The notes under the pieces were generated by a model. That model made no database searches. It saw only the letters and a list, made by a program, of their open reading frames with translations, and was not told the DNA's origin. From Christensenellaceae bacterium (lineage in GTDB: Bacteria > Bacillota > Clostridia > Christensenellales > UBA1750): DNA of 64,000 bases. The stretch lies in the NCBI GenBank assembly GCA_031280685.1, contig JAITGM010000010.1:62001-126000 (forward strand). Reading direction: 5' to 3'. A program made the translations under genes and the position numbers. Of this stretch, positions 37,984 through 47,088 are shown piece by piece (positions within the stretch are counted from its first letter, which is position 1; each line of letters starts with the position of its first letter).

Positions 37984-38656
37984 AGGATATCTCCGCACGA
38001 TGCTCGAAATGCTCACGAGCGGATACTCCCAAAAAGACCTGCGTAACGCGACCCACAGCCTGCCAATGGAAACGAACATCGGCAGGCTTTTCTCCACGTT
38101 CTCCTACGGGCTGGAACTCGTGCATGACCAAAGTGAGAAAACGCGCCTGTGGGATGACATAGACAACGCACAGGGCGCAGTTCTCGACAGGTACGGGGAG
38201 AACTTCGGCGTGAAGCGAAACGGCTCCACAGACCCGTTCTACCGCCTGCTGATAAAGGTCAAGATGATTTCCCTCCTTTCCGGAGGCGACATCGACACGG
38301 TCATCAACGCCACCGCCTCCCTGTTCGACATCGACCCAGCGCTCGTCGACCTCGACGAGGTGTACCCGGCGAAAGTGTGGGTCTACCTCGACGAAGACGT
38401 GCTCGACGCAACACGCCTCCAGACCGCCGAACTCATCGCGCAGGTAATGAAGCGCATCGTCGCGGCCGGCGTGGGGATGCGGCTATTCTTGAGGTCGTAC
38501 CACCAAGAGCGCAACCCCATCTTCTTCAACACGGGCACAGCGTCCTACACGGAGGTCAAAATACGCCCCGTGAACCCGCAAAGAACATTCACCCAACGGC
38601 AGTATATCAATGCGGCGGCTTATGAAATGGTCTCCGTAACGATAAATCCAGCTTAA
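37976..38656 (+). CDS. Tail protein I / DUF2313-like
   Basis: LWDDIDNAQGAVLDRYGENFGVKR; follows baseplate J. Confidence 0.75.
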   Translation: MSKGYLRTMLEMLTSGYSQKDLRNATHSLPMETNIGRLFSTFSYGLELVHDQSEKTRLWDDIDNAQGAVLDRYGENFGVKRNGSTDPFYRLLIKVKMISLLSGGDIDTVINATASLFDIDPALVDLDEVYPAKVWVYLDEDVLDATRLQTAELIAQVMKRIVAAGVGMRLFLRSYHQERNPIFFNTGTASYTEVKIRPVNPQRTFTQRQYINAAAYEMVSVTINPA

Positions 38657-38672
38657 AAAAGGAGGAACCGCA

Positions 38673-39377
38673 ATGCCAAGCACCTATACTGACGGCAGCT
38701 ACATCACGACAAAGGGAAACGCCCTCATCGGCAAGCTGCTGGCATCGGGAGGCGAGCTCACGTTCACCAAAGCGACGGTCGGAGACGGAAGTGTGCCGTC
38801 TGGCCAGACCCCGGAGAGCATGACCGACCTCGGACACTATGTGATGGACGGCATGATAGCGTCCATCAGCAACCCCGGCGCGGGAGAAGCATCCGTCGTG
38901 GTGCAGGTCTCCAGCATCGGCGTGGAGGAGGGCTTCAACGTCAAGGAACTGGGCTTATACGCCACAGACCCAGACGAGGGAGAAATCCTCTACAGTTACC
39001 TTTCCCTGCAGGAACACCCCGAATGGATACGCCCAGACGGCGACCCCGTGAACAAACTCGCCTCTTTCACCCTCGTGGTGGTGGTGAGCAGCGTCGCGCT
39101 CGTCTCGGCGGTCATCAACCCGGACGCTTTCGCAAAAGCGAGCGACCTCGCCAACTACGCCCTCATCGGTCACGCGCACCAGATAGGCGACATCGTGGGC
39201 TTGCAGGACATTCTCAACACGCACAGCGCGGAAATCGACCTCTTGAACGACCTCGTCAGCGGCGATATGCCGGGAGGCACCACGTTCGACGCAAACTTCT
39301 ACAACCTCTCCAATGTCAGCATCATTGACGGCGTGTGGAACCAGTCGAGCAGGCGCATCGAGGCGGGGTCTGAATGA
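38673..39377 (+). CDS. Tail-collar/fibre N-terminal domain protein
   Basis: TYTDGSYITTKGNALIGKLLASGGELTFTKATVGDGSVP...EGFNVKELGLYATDPDEGEILYSYLS. Confidence 0.85.
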   Translation: MPSTYTDGSYITTKGNALIGKLLASGGELTFTKATVGDGSVPSGQTPESMTDLGHYVMDGMIASISNPGAGEASVVVQVSSIGVEEGFNVKELGLYATDPDEGEILYSYLSLQEHPEWIRPDGDPVNKLASFTLVVVVSSVALVSAVINPDAFAKASDLANYALIGHAHQIGDIVGLQDILNTHSAEIDLLNDLVSGDMPGGTTFDANFYNLSNVSIIDGVWNQSSRRIEAGSE

Positions 39378-39634
39378 TGATAAAAATCGCCTGCACCGAG
39401 GAAGAAGCATCCTGCCTCATTCCCAATATCATAGTTGAAACCAAAACGCCGTGCCCATGCAATGGAAAGCACGGTCTCGCCATCGAGGGATACACCTACG
39501 ACGGCAGGGAGGTCAAAATCCAAATTCAAAGCGGAATGCTCCTCATTGACGGCATGGCGCAAGGGGAGGTGGATGCCATACGAGCGAGGAGGTGTCCGCT
39601 ATGGGCACAGGAGCCAACAGGACAGGCGACCTAA
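39374..39634 (+). CDS. Small protein between fibre and Avd-like gene
   Basis: 4-nt overlap upstream; overlaps Avd start. Confidence 0.5.
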   Translation: MMIKIACTEEEASCLIPNIIVETKTPCPCNGKHGLAIEGYTYDGREVKIQIQSGMLLIDGMAQGEVDAIRARRCPLWAQEPTGQAT

Positions 39635-40011
39635 CCGTCATCACAAAAGCAAAAGACCTTGTGAGCCACACGCTCCGGCTGACGAATAATTCCGAGTTAT
39701 TCCCGAAGAAAGTGCACTTCACCCTATGCCAGAGGATGCAGAACATCACACTGGAAATACTTCACGACATCATCGCCGCAAACGAGATATTCCCGACCAC
39801 CGAGGAGGAGGCGCATCGCAGGCTCACTCTCCAAAGAGAGGTGCTTACAAACTGCAAGATGTTCCTCACATTCCTCGATATTTCGCTGGAGCAAGGATAC
39901 ATCGACATCCGGCGGTGCGAATACTGGTCGAAGCTAACCCTCGACGTGAAGAACCTCACCGCCGCGTGGCGGCAAAAGGATGCAACACGGTTCTCCCAAA
40001 GGAAGCCGTGA
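39601..40011 (+). CDS. avd: Avd-like four-helix-bundle DGR accessory protein
   Basis: LTNNSELFPKKVHFTLCQRMQNITLEILHDIIAANEIFPTTEEEAHRRLTLQREVLTNCKMFLTFLDISLEQGYIDIRRCEYWSKLTLDVKNLTAAWRQKD; directly upstream of TR and RT. Confidence 0.85.
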   Translation: MGTGANRTGDLTVITKAKDLVSHTLRLTNNSELFPKKVHFTLCQRMQNITLEILHDIIAANEIFPTTEEEAHRRLTLQREVLTNCKMFLTFLDISLEQGYIDIRRCEYWSKLTLDVKNLTAAWRQKDATRFSQRKP

Positions 40012-40058
40012 CTACATCGGGGTGTGCCTTGAACGTGCATTGTGCCCTGCGGCCTTAG

Positions 40059-40168
40059 TTCGCTCCCCGAACGCGACGAACTCGTACTACGTCCGCTACG
40101 TCAACACTTCGGGCGCGGAGCTCAACGACGACGCGTACAACGGCAACAACGGCCTGCGCCCCGCTCTG
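40059..40168 (+). repeat. DGR template repeat (TR)
   Basis: Non-coding copy between avd and RT, rich in AAC; matches VR1 and VR2 with differences concentrated at TR adenines; shared 3' block ggcctgcgccccgct. Confidence 0.95.
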
Positions 40169-40289
40169 GTGGATACTGCGACCGAGTAGGTGAAAGCCGA
40201 AAGCGGAAGCCCACCCATCAAAGGAAGGCACATCCCATCCAAACCCGTCGCCGAGGCGGCACGGCAGAGGATAAACACATACCACTGAT

Positions 40290-40324
40290 GCCCCGAAGCC
40301 ACCAACGCAGGCTCCGGGGCTTTT
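40290..40324 (+). terminator. Terminator-like hairpin between TR and RT
   Basis: gccccgaagcc-accaacgca-ggctccggggc followed by tttt; one A/C mismatch. Confidence 0.65.
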
Positions 40325-40345
40325 CACAGTGGGAAGGAGCCATCA

Positions 40346-41410
40346 ATGGAGCAAGAATATGAAGCCCTGTACGACTTCGGGAACCTCTACGCAGCGTACA
40401 GAGCCTCGCGCAAAGGAAAGCGGTGGAAGAACGCCGTGGCAAAGGTCGAGGCGAACGCTCTGGAAGCGGTCGCCATCCTGCAAAAGGAACTCCAAGAGGA
40501 AACCTACAAGCCCGGTGAGTACCGCGAGTTCTATGTTTCAGAGCCAAAGCGGCGGCTTATCCAGACGAACAGTTTCAAGGATAAAATCGTCCAGCACGTC
40601 TTCTGCGACAACGTCCTCTACGACGTGCTCACCAGACCATTCATCCTCGACAACTACGGCTCGCAGGTGGGCAAAGGTACCCACTTCGGGCTTAACCGCC
40701 TGCAGAAGTTCATGCAGGAGTATTACCGCAGGAACGGAAGCGCGGACGGCTGGGTCTTAAAAGCCGACGTTCATCACTACTTCGCCAGCATCCGGCACGA
40801 TGTCCTCAAGCAGGACGTGCGGAAGCTGCTCCACGAGCTGCGATGCGTCGCGCTGGCAGAGGCCATCATCGACAGCACACCGGGTGAGACGGGAATCCCC
40901 ATCGGGAACCAGTCCAGTCAGATATTCGCCCTGCTCTACCTCAACCCACTCGACCACCTTGTGAAAGAGGGTCTCGGCGTTCGTTATTACGGGAGGTATA
41001 TGGATGACTTCTACCTCATCCACAAAGACAAGCGCGTACTGCAGGAAGCCCTAAAAACCATCGAAAAGCACCTCGCCTCCCGCGGATTGACGCTCAACAA
41101 AAAGACCCACATCTTCCCGCTTCGCAACGGTCTCGATTTCCTCGGCTTCCACACATACATCACCGACAGCGGAAAGGTCATCCGAAAGGTGCGCCGCGCC
41201 AGCCGGGAACGCATGAAGAAGAAACTGCGGAAGTTCAAGGTCATGTACGACAACGGGGCCATGACGAAGCGCGAGATAGAGGAAAGCTACCAAAGCTGGA
41301 GGTCACACGCCGCCCACGGCGACTGCCATGCCCTCATAGCGAAGTACGACCAGATGTACCAATCCATATTTGAAAGGAGCGAACCAGAAGATGCCACAAG
41401 CAATAACTAA
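40346..41410 (+). CDS. DGR-type reverse transcriptase
   Basis: VLKADVHHYFASI, GIPIGNQSSQIFALLYLNPLDH (xGxxxSQ signature), VRYYGRYMDDFYLI (YMDD), KTHIFPLRNGLDFLGF. Confidence 0.95.
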   Translation: MEQEYEALYDFGNLYAAYRASRKGKRWKNAVAKVEANALEAVAILQKELQEETYKPGEYREFYVSEPKRRLIQTNSFKDKIVQHVFCDNVLYDVLTRPFILDNYGSQVGKGTHFGLNRLQKFMQEYYRRNGSADGWVLKADVHHYFASIRHDVLKQDVRKLLHELRCVALAEAIIDSTPGETGIPIGNQSSQIFALLYLNPLDHLVKEGLGVRYYGRYMDDFYLIHKDKRVLQEALKTIEKHLASRGLTLNKKTHIFPLRNGLDFLGFHTYITDSGKVIRKVRRASRERMKKKLRKFKVMYDNGAMTKREIEESYQSWRSHAAHGDCHALIAKYDQMYQSIFERSEPEDATSNN

Positions 41411-43085
41411 CCTTGCCGTAACGGCAAAGGTCAAAGACCCACTTTCGACCTACTACGGCAGCCCCATCGTGTGGCAAATCGGCGACAAAAACCACGCCGG
41501 ATACCCCGCGAACTCCGTGACGCTCGTCTCGGACAAAATCATTAAAATCGTGCCGGTCGACGCAAAGGAGAGCGGAGGCGACAGCAACCGCCAGAATTAC
41601 GGCAACAACAGGTACGCGCTCGCGAACCTGCGCCAGTGGCTCAACAAGGCGGCGGCTTCGTGGTACCAGTCACAGCACACCTACGACCGCGCCCCCAGTT
41701 CCTCATACGTCAGTTACAACCCCTATGACACGCAGGCAGGCTTCCTCTCCGGCTTTTCCGCGCAGATGATAGCCGCCATCTTGGACACCACTCTCACCGT
41801 CGCACAGGCGACCGTGGACGGCGGCGGTTCTGAGACAGTCACAGACAAGGTCTTCCTGCTCTCCAAAGCAGAAGTCGGTCTGGGCGCGGAGAACAGCATC
41901 AACGAGGGTTCCCTCCTCGCCATGTTCTCAGGTGCGGCCAGCCGCATCGCATACCCCACGGCGGCGGCGGTGAGCAACAGCACCTACACGAGCACAAGTC
42001 TCTCGGCGAGCCAGCCGTGGTACTGGTGGCTTCGCTCCCCGTACGCGACGTACTCGTACTACGTCCGCGGCGTCAACACTTCGGGCGCGGAGCTCGGCGT
42101 CGGCGCGCACCAGGGCACCGGCGGCCTGCGCCCCGCTTTGAATCTGCCATCTTCAATCTTGGTATCTGATAGCCCGGACAGTGACGGGGTCTACTCCATC
42201 GTATGGAACCAGAACCCCACGAACCCGCCCAGCATCAGTGTACCCGACACAGTGAGAAGCGGACGGAGCACGACAATCCAGTGGACAGCGAGCACCGACC
42301 CAGAAGGTAACGCGATAACCTACAAGCTGGAATGCTCCGTGAACGGGGCCGCATACGCCCAGATTTACAGCGGGAGCGGCCTGTCCTACGCTCACAGCAT
42401 CACATCGGCGATGAACACCGTGCAATACCGGGTCAAAGCGGTCGACAGCAACGGCGGCGAAAGCGGATACACCGCGAGCACCGTCCGGCAGGTCGTCCAC
42501 AACGTCGACCCGACCATCAGCGGACAGGACACCGACCTCGGAACCATCACGTCGGCACCGTCCACCTCGTTCTCCGTCGACGACCAAGACACCAGCGACG
42601 AGCTCACGGTCGAGAAGAAAATCGACGACGCGACCGTCGACACCATCGAGGATGCCGTCCGAGGGCAGACCTACAACTGGGCGATGACCGACGAGCAGTT
42701 CGCGGCGCTGTCCAGTGGCACACACACCATGAAAATCGTAGTGAGCGACACCGTCGGGAACTCGGCGACCAGAACCATCACATTCACGCGAGCGGTCACC
42801 AAGATAGAGCTCAAGGTTGACCCCATCGACACCGACGCGAAAGCGGAGAAAATCCTCATATCCATGAGGTACTACGCCTCCGATAGCGACGTGACCCTCA
42901 AAGTGTGCAACAACGCGAACGACGCGAACCCAACATGGGAGAGCGCGAACAACAGCCTGAAGCACATCTTCTCCAACACCACCAAGACAGCGGCAAGCTG
43001 GGCGGTCGGCGTTTGGGTCATCATCGAAACGTCGGAGAGCTACCCGGAAATCTACTGCAACTCGCTCAACGGTTCCTACATTTAA
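41391..43085 (+). CDS. DGR target tail protein: DUF6273-like variable domain followed by Ig/fibronectin-like region
   Basis: WYWWLRSPYATYSYYVRGVNTSGAELGVGAHQGTGGLRPALNLPSSILVSD; downstream PSISVPDTVRSGRSTTIQWTASTDPEGNAITYKLE. Confidence 0.9.
   Translation: MPQAITNLAVTAKVKDPLSTYYGSPIVWQIGDKNHAGYPANSVTLVSDKIIKIVPVDAKESGGDSNRQNYGNNRYALANLRQWLNKAAASWYQSQHTYDRAPSSSYVSYNPYDTQAGFLSGFSAQMIAAILDTTLTVAQATVDGGGSETVTDKVFLLSKAEVGLGAENSINEGSLLAMFSGAASRIAYPTAAAVSNSTYTSTSLSASQPWYWWLRSPYATYSYYVRGVNTSGAELGVGAHQGTGGLRPALNLPSSILVSDSPDSDGVYSIVWNQNPTNPPSISVPDTVRSGRSTTIQWTASTDPEGNAITYKLECSVNGAAYAQIYSGSGLSYAHSITSAMNTVQYRVKAVDSNGGESGYTASTVRQVVHNVDPTISGQDTDLGTITSAPSTSFSVDDQDTSDELTVEKKIDDATVDTIEDAVRGQTYNWAMTDEQFAALSSGTHTMKIVVSDTVGNSATRTITFTRAVTKIELKVDPIDTDAKAEKILISMRYYASDSDVTLKVCNNANDANPTWESANNSLKHIFSNTTKTAASWAVGVWVIIETSESYPEIYCNSLNGSYI
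42031..42140 (+). repeat. DGR variable repeat 1 (VR1, next to RT)
   Basis: 110-bp ungapped alignment to TR; 11 internal differences at TR adenines, 3 elsewhere, plus boundary C/T. Confidence 0.95.
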
Positions 43086-43103
43086 GAGAGGAGGAAAAGA
43101 ACT

Positions 43104-43898
43104 ATGGGCAACATACCATCTCTTGAACACCGCCGCGCTCTCCAGAAGACGGAGCGAGCAAAGGAAAACTACGAACTGTGGCAGGCGGTCATCGCCTGCC
43201 ACGAGGCAATCCTCGCCATCGGCGGTGAGGGCATCCCGACCGAGCACCTGCGCCGCGCACAGGCGAACGTCCTGCGAGCAGGTGAAGCACAGTCCGGCGA
43301 CCTGCCGGACACTGTCCTCCTCGAAGTCGCCACCGTCGGCGGTTCCAGAGCGTGGGAGCCGAGCATGGGGCAGGTTTACATCAACGAAACCGTCTTCATG
43401 CCGGACGGTACGTTCTACATCTGCCGCCAGCCGCACACCGCGCAAGCCAACTGGGCACCCGGAACCGAGGGTGGTCGGAACCTGTTCCGCATCATCCGCT
43501 CGGAGCCGACCGTCGATGACGGCGAGGAGCAGACGTACCTCGACTTCGTGTGGGGCGAACTGGTTCCCTACGGAGCCGTGAGACGCGACCCAGAGGACGG
43601 AAACCTCTACACCCCCATCAAGGAGGCAGGCGTGACACTTTACGAGCCTCACTTCCCACACCTCGTGCCCAGCGAGTACATCATCTTCTCGCCTCCGTCA
43701 TCTGGCGGCGAGACAGGCAGTGAGGAACCCGCAGCGTACCCGAAATGGAGCGAAGTCGCAGACGGATATGTCTTCAAGGTTGGGACATACTTCACTGACT
43801 ATGCGAAGACCTACCACGTCCTCCGCGAGTTCTCCAAGCAGTCCAACTGGCGGCCGCCTGCACTCTTGAACGACTTCTACGAGGAGGTCACTGCGTAA
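43104..43898 (+). CDS. Tail-module protein with carbohydrate-binding-like repeats
   Basis: GQVYINETVFMPDGTFYICRQPHTAQANWAPGTEG...VFKVGTYFTDYAKTYHVLREFSKQSNWRPPALL. Confidence 0.6.
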   Translation: MGNIPSLEHRRALQKTERAKENYELWQAVIACHEAILAIGGEGIPTEHLRRAQANVLRAGEAQSGDLPDTVLLEVATVGGSRAWEPSMGQVYINETVFMPDGTFYICRQPHTAQANWAPGTEGGRNLFRIIRSEPTVDDGEEQTYLDFVWGELVPYGAVRRDPEDGNLYTPIKEAGVTLYEPHFPHLVPSEYIIFSPPSSGGETGSEEPAAYPKWSEVADGYVFKVGTYFTDYAKTYHVLREFSKQSNWRPPALLNDFYEEVTA

Positions 43899-43937
43899 GC
43901 GGTGACCTCCTTCTTTCACCGAAAGGAGGGATACCAC

Positions 43938-45002
43938 ATGGCAAAGAAGGTGAAAGTCTCCGACTTTCTGCGGCACTACGAACCCCACGCCGCCGTCACC
44001 AACAGCAAGGCTTCCAACCCACCCCCGGAGAACCAATGGGGCTACGTTATGGGCGGCAACGGGAGCGTCGCCACCGATGCCTACATCCGAGGCCGAGCCA
44101 AGAGCAGCTACGGCGACAAGTGGGAGGGCTACTACAACGCCTACCGCAAATGGATAGGGCACCGGGTCTTCGACTGCAACAGCCTCGCCGAGGTCTTCTA
44201 CCGCGAGCAGACAGGCACGAACATCGATACCAAAGCGCGGTCTAACTACGCGAACTGGTGCACCAACAAGGATGCCGCCACGAAAGACGGCACCCTCGCA
44301 GGGCTTCCCCAGCTTCCGGGGGTCGCGCTTTTCAGTGGCCCGAACGCCAGCGGCATCACACACGTCGGCTTCCTTTTCCGCAAGAGCGGCTCCGGCGACC
44401 TCGACTGGCAGGTACTCGAAGCCCGCGGCAAGGACTACGGCGTAGTCATTACCGACCTCAAAGCGAGAAGCTGGGAGTGGTGGGGCGTGATGGACAAATA
44501 CTTCATCTACGACCTCGACGACCAGTGGAAGCCCACCGCGCAAGCAACAACGCCGGCCACGCCGACCGCAAAGACGGAGCCGTTCAACGCCGTCTGCCCC
44601 GGCAATTCGGTATATATCCGCTCCGGCAGGGGCAAGACGCATCCGTACATCGGCATCGTCCGCAAGAACGAAGAAATGCTCGCTCTCCCGGCGGTCGACG
44701 GCTGGTGCGAGGTGGCAGCCGTCATCAAAGGGCAAATCGTTCGTGGATTTATCTCCGCGAAGTATGTGACTGCCCGGACGACCAACACCGCCGCGACCAG
44801 AGCCTACCCCGCCTATTGCGGCGGCGCAGGCGTGAACGTCCGAACGGGCAGAGGCACCCAGCACAACAGCATCGGCAAGGCGGCGAAGAACGCCCCGATG
44901 ATAGCAATGCCGAAGGAGGGCGGCTGGTGCCAGATTGCCGTCGTTTTGGACGGCGAAATCGCGGTGGGCTATATGTTCGCCACCTACGTCAAGAGCCGCT
45001 GA
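43938..45002 (+). CDS. NlpC/P60-like endolysin with SH3-like repeats
   Basis: RVFDCNSLAEVFYREQ, GITHVGFLF; C-terminal NSVYIRSGRGKTHPYIGIV and VNVRTGRGTQHNSIGKA repeats. Confidence 0.8.
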   Translation: MAKKVKVSDFLRHYEPHAAVTNSKASNPPPENQWGYVMGGNGSVATDAYIRGRAKSSYGDKWEGYYNAYRKWIGHRVFDCNSLAEVFYREQTGTNIDTKARSNYANWCTNKDAATKDGTLAGLPQLPGVALFSGPNASGITHVGFLFRKSGSGDLDWQVLEARGKDYGVVITDLKARSWEWWGVMDKYFIYDLDDQWKPTAQATTPATPTAKTEPFNAVCPGNSVYIRSGRGKTHPYIGIVRKNEEMLALPAVDGWCEVAAVIKGQIVRGFISAKYVTARTTNTAATRAYPAYCGGAGVNVRTGRGTQHNSIGKAAKNAPMIAMPKEGGWCQIAVVLDGEIAVGYMFATYVKSR

Positions 45003-45024
45003 CCACGGCAGAAAGGAGGTAGGC

Positions 45025-45333
45025 ATGAGCGATATTGCAATTTTATCAACAGTCATCGGCATCGTGGGCACAGCTTGCGCTATTGCGTTCGGCTACTCTG
45101 CGTGGAAGCGCAACCACAAGGTCGATGACACGACCGCAGGCGAAAAGAGCGCGACGGTTCTCACGGAAATCGGGTACATAAAGTCCGGCATCGACGACAT
45201 CAAGCGAAAGCAGGATAAGCAGGACACGCAGTACCTCGACACCGTGACCCGGCTGACAGCCGTCGAAGCGAGCGCGAAGCAGGCGCATAAACGCATCGAC
45301 CGTCTCGAAGGACGCGCCGACAGAGAGGAGTGA
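45025..45333 (+). CDS. Small membrane protein, XhlA/holin-associated-like
   Basis: N-terminal TM then coiled coil; lysis module position. Confidence 0.55.
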   Translation: MSDIAILSTVIGIVGTACAIAFGYSAWKRNHKVDDTTAGEKSATVLTEIGYIKSGIDDIKRKQDKQDTQYLDTVTRLTAVEASAKQAHKRIDRLEGRADREE

Positions 45334-45737
45334 TGAGCCGTGTGAGACATTTCAAGGAGCACTGGAAGAAGTGGAGGCGCAGGGTCAAGCGTCGAAAGGC
45401 GAGCCGGAAAAAGGCTCGCGCAGAAGCGAGAGCGGCAAAAAAGACCGAGTTCTCGAAGAAGCTGGCGGCGTGGGCGGTTTGCGTGGCGACATTGAGCGTC
45501 ATCGCATCATACGTCCTGGCCGCCCTCGGCTGTGAGACAGTCAGCGACGTAACCGTCGCCGTCTTCACCGGGTGCATTGGATACCTCATCACATACGCAG
45601 GCAAGAGCCTCGGAGAAAAAATGAGCCGCAACAAGCACGGGCTGGATGCAGACGGGCAACCGTACACGCCACCCAGCGCCGCCCCGGAGGACGAAGCCCC
45701 TCTGGACATGGACACAACAGGAAACGCAGACCTATAA
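45330..45737 (+). CDS. Holin-like membrane protein
   Basis: Basic N-terminus, two TM segments, lysis module. Confidence 0.5.
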   Translation: MMSRVRHFKEHWKKWRRRVKRRKASRKKARAEARAAKKTEFSKKLAAWAVCVATLSVIASYVLAALGCETVSDVTVAVFTGCIGYLITYAGKSLGEKMSRNKHGLDADGQPYTPPSAAPEDEAPLDMDTTGNADL

Positions 45738-45749
45738 GGAGGATTTACT

Positions 45750-46103
45750 ATGCAAATCGCCATTACCACCATCATCGAAGCCGTCATTGCCCTCATCATC
45801 GCCCTCGTTACCACCTTTCTGGTACCGTGGCTCCAAGAGAAGAAGAAGTCCGAAAAGCTGGCGAAAGCCATCTCCATCGCCGAACAGGTAGTCCACGCCG
45901 CATGGGAACTCGACATCACGGGTGAGCTCGTGCAGATGGGCATCACCAAAGTTGAGTATGCGTGGGGAGAGGCGAAGAAGATACTGGCCAGCAAGAACAT
46001 CACAGTCGACGACGACGAACTGAAAGCCTACATCAAGGGCGAGGTCGCCAAACTCCGCATCAAGCGCGGAGATGAAATCACTATCGCCGAAACCGAACAA
46101 TAA
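45750..46103 (+). CDS. LL-H family holin
   Basis: TM then EKLAKAISIAEQVVHAAWELDITGE...KVEYAWGEAKKIL. Confidence 0.75.
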   Translation: MQIAITTIIEAVIALIIALVTTFLVPWLQEKKKSEKLAKAISIAEQVVHAAWELDITGELVQMGITKVEYAWGEAKKILASKNITVDDDELKAYIKGEVAKLRIKRGDEITIAETEQ

Positions 46104-46155
46104 GGCACCGTCGAGCGGAGCCTCCTCCGCTCCCCGTAAGAAAGGAGACAACAGA

Positions 46156-46944
46156 ATGAGCAACAGCCCACTGGTGTCCTACACCAAAATATCACCGAAC
46201 AGGACATCGCCGAGGAACCACGTCATCGACACCATCACCATCCACTGCGTAGTCGGTCAATGCTCCGTGGAGACGCTCGGCAACGTCTTCGCCCCCGCGA
46301 GCAGGCAAGCGTCGAGCAACTATGGAATCGGCGTGGACGGCCGCGTCGGTATGTACTGCGAGGAGAAAGACCGCTCGTGGTGCTCCTCCAGCGGTGCGAA
46401 CGACCACCGCGCCATCACCATCGAAGTTGCCAGCGACACCACGGAACCCTACGCAGTGAACGCGAAAGCGTATGCCTCGCTCATCGACCTGCTGGTCGAC
46501 ATTTGCCAGCGCAACGGTATCAATAAGCTGCTCTGGAAAGCAGATAAGTCGCTCATCGGGAAGCCCGAACTGCAGAACATGACCGTCCACCGCTGGTTCG
46601 CAAACAAATCCTGCCCCGGAACCTACCTCTACGAGCGGCACGGGCAGATAGCCGAGGAGGTCAACAAGCGTCTCGGTGCGACCGCAACACCCGAAGACCC
46701 GGAGCCAGAGCAGACCCTCTACCGTGTGCAGACGGGAGCCTTCTCCAGCAAGAAGAACGCGCAGGCACAACTCGCCAAAGTAAAGGCGGCCGGCTTCGAC
46801 ACATACCTCGTGAAGATGGGCACCCTCTACAAGGTGCAGTGTGGAGCCTTTGCCAAAAAGGCGAACGCCACCGCTCTCGCCGAGAAACTGAAAGCGGCAG
46901 GTTTCCAGACCTACATCACCACAAAAAGCGGCACACCCGCCTAA
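46156..46944 (+). CDS. N-acetylmuramoyl-L-alanine amidase with two C-terminal SPOR-like repeats
   Basis: HVIDTITIHCVVGQCSVETLG...TVHRWFANKSCPGTYLY; YRVQTGAFSSKKNAQAQLAKVKAAGFDTYLV and YKVQCGAFAKKANATALAEKLKAAGFQTYI. Confidence 0.9.
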   Translation: MSNSPLVSYTKISPNRTSPRNHVIDTITIHCVVGQCSVETLGNVFAPASRQASSNYGIGVDGRVGMYCEEKDRSWCSSSGANDHRAITIEVASDTTEPYAVNAKAYASLIDLLVDICQRNGINKLLWKADKSLIGKPELQNMTVHRWFANKSCPGTYLYERHGQIAEEVNKRLGATATPEDPEPEQTLYRVQTGAFSSKKNAQAQLAKVKAAGFDTYLVKMGTLYKVQCGAFAKKANATALAEKLKAAGFQTYITTKSGTPA

Positions 46945-46952
46945 CAAACGAG

Positions 46953-46987
46953 AAGCCCCCCGACCTACCCGGTCGGGGGGCTTTTTT
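46953..46987 (+). terminator. Rho-independent terminator at end of lysis module
   Basis: aagccccccgacc-taccc-ggtcggggggctttttt. Confidence 0.9.
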
Positions 46988-47043
46988 GCGTTTATGGGGT
47001 CTTTTTCAGAAGAATGGTACCATAGCAGCACCACAACGCGAAT

Positions 47044-47059
47044 TGTTTCACGTGAAACC
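47044..47059. promoter_or_regulatory. parS-like ParB binding site
   Basis: TGTTTCACGTGAAACC, 15/16 match to TGTTTCACGTGAAACA. Confidence 0.7.
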
Positions 47060-47088
47060 CCTGTATTTACGGCACTTTGCGGCGTTTC

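Noticed and set aside
39980-40189. 69-aa ORF covering the TR (LVRSPNATNSYYVRYVNTSGAELNDDAYNGNNGLRPAL)
   Set aside because: Better explained as non-coding DGR template; it only looks protein-like because it is a copy of the VR coding sequence
42153-43661. 502-aa minus-strand ORF
   Set aside because: Antisense shadow of two well-supported + strand tail genes in high-GC DNA
43698-45071. 457-aa minus-strand ORF
   Set aside because: Antisense to the lysin gene; no family motifs
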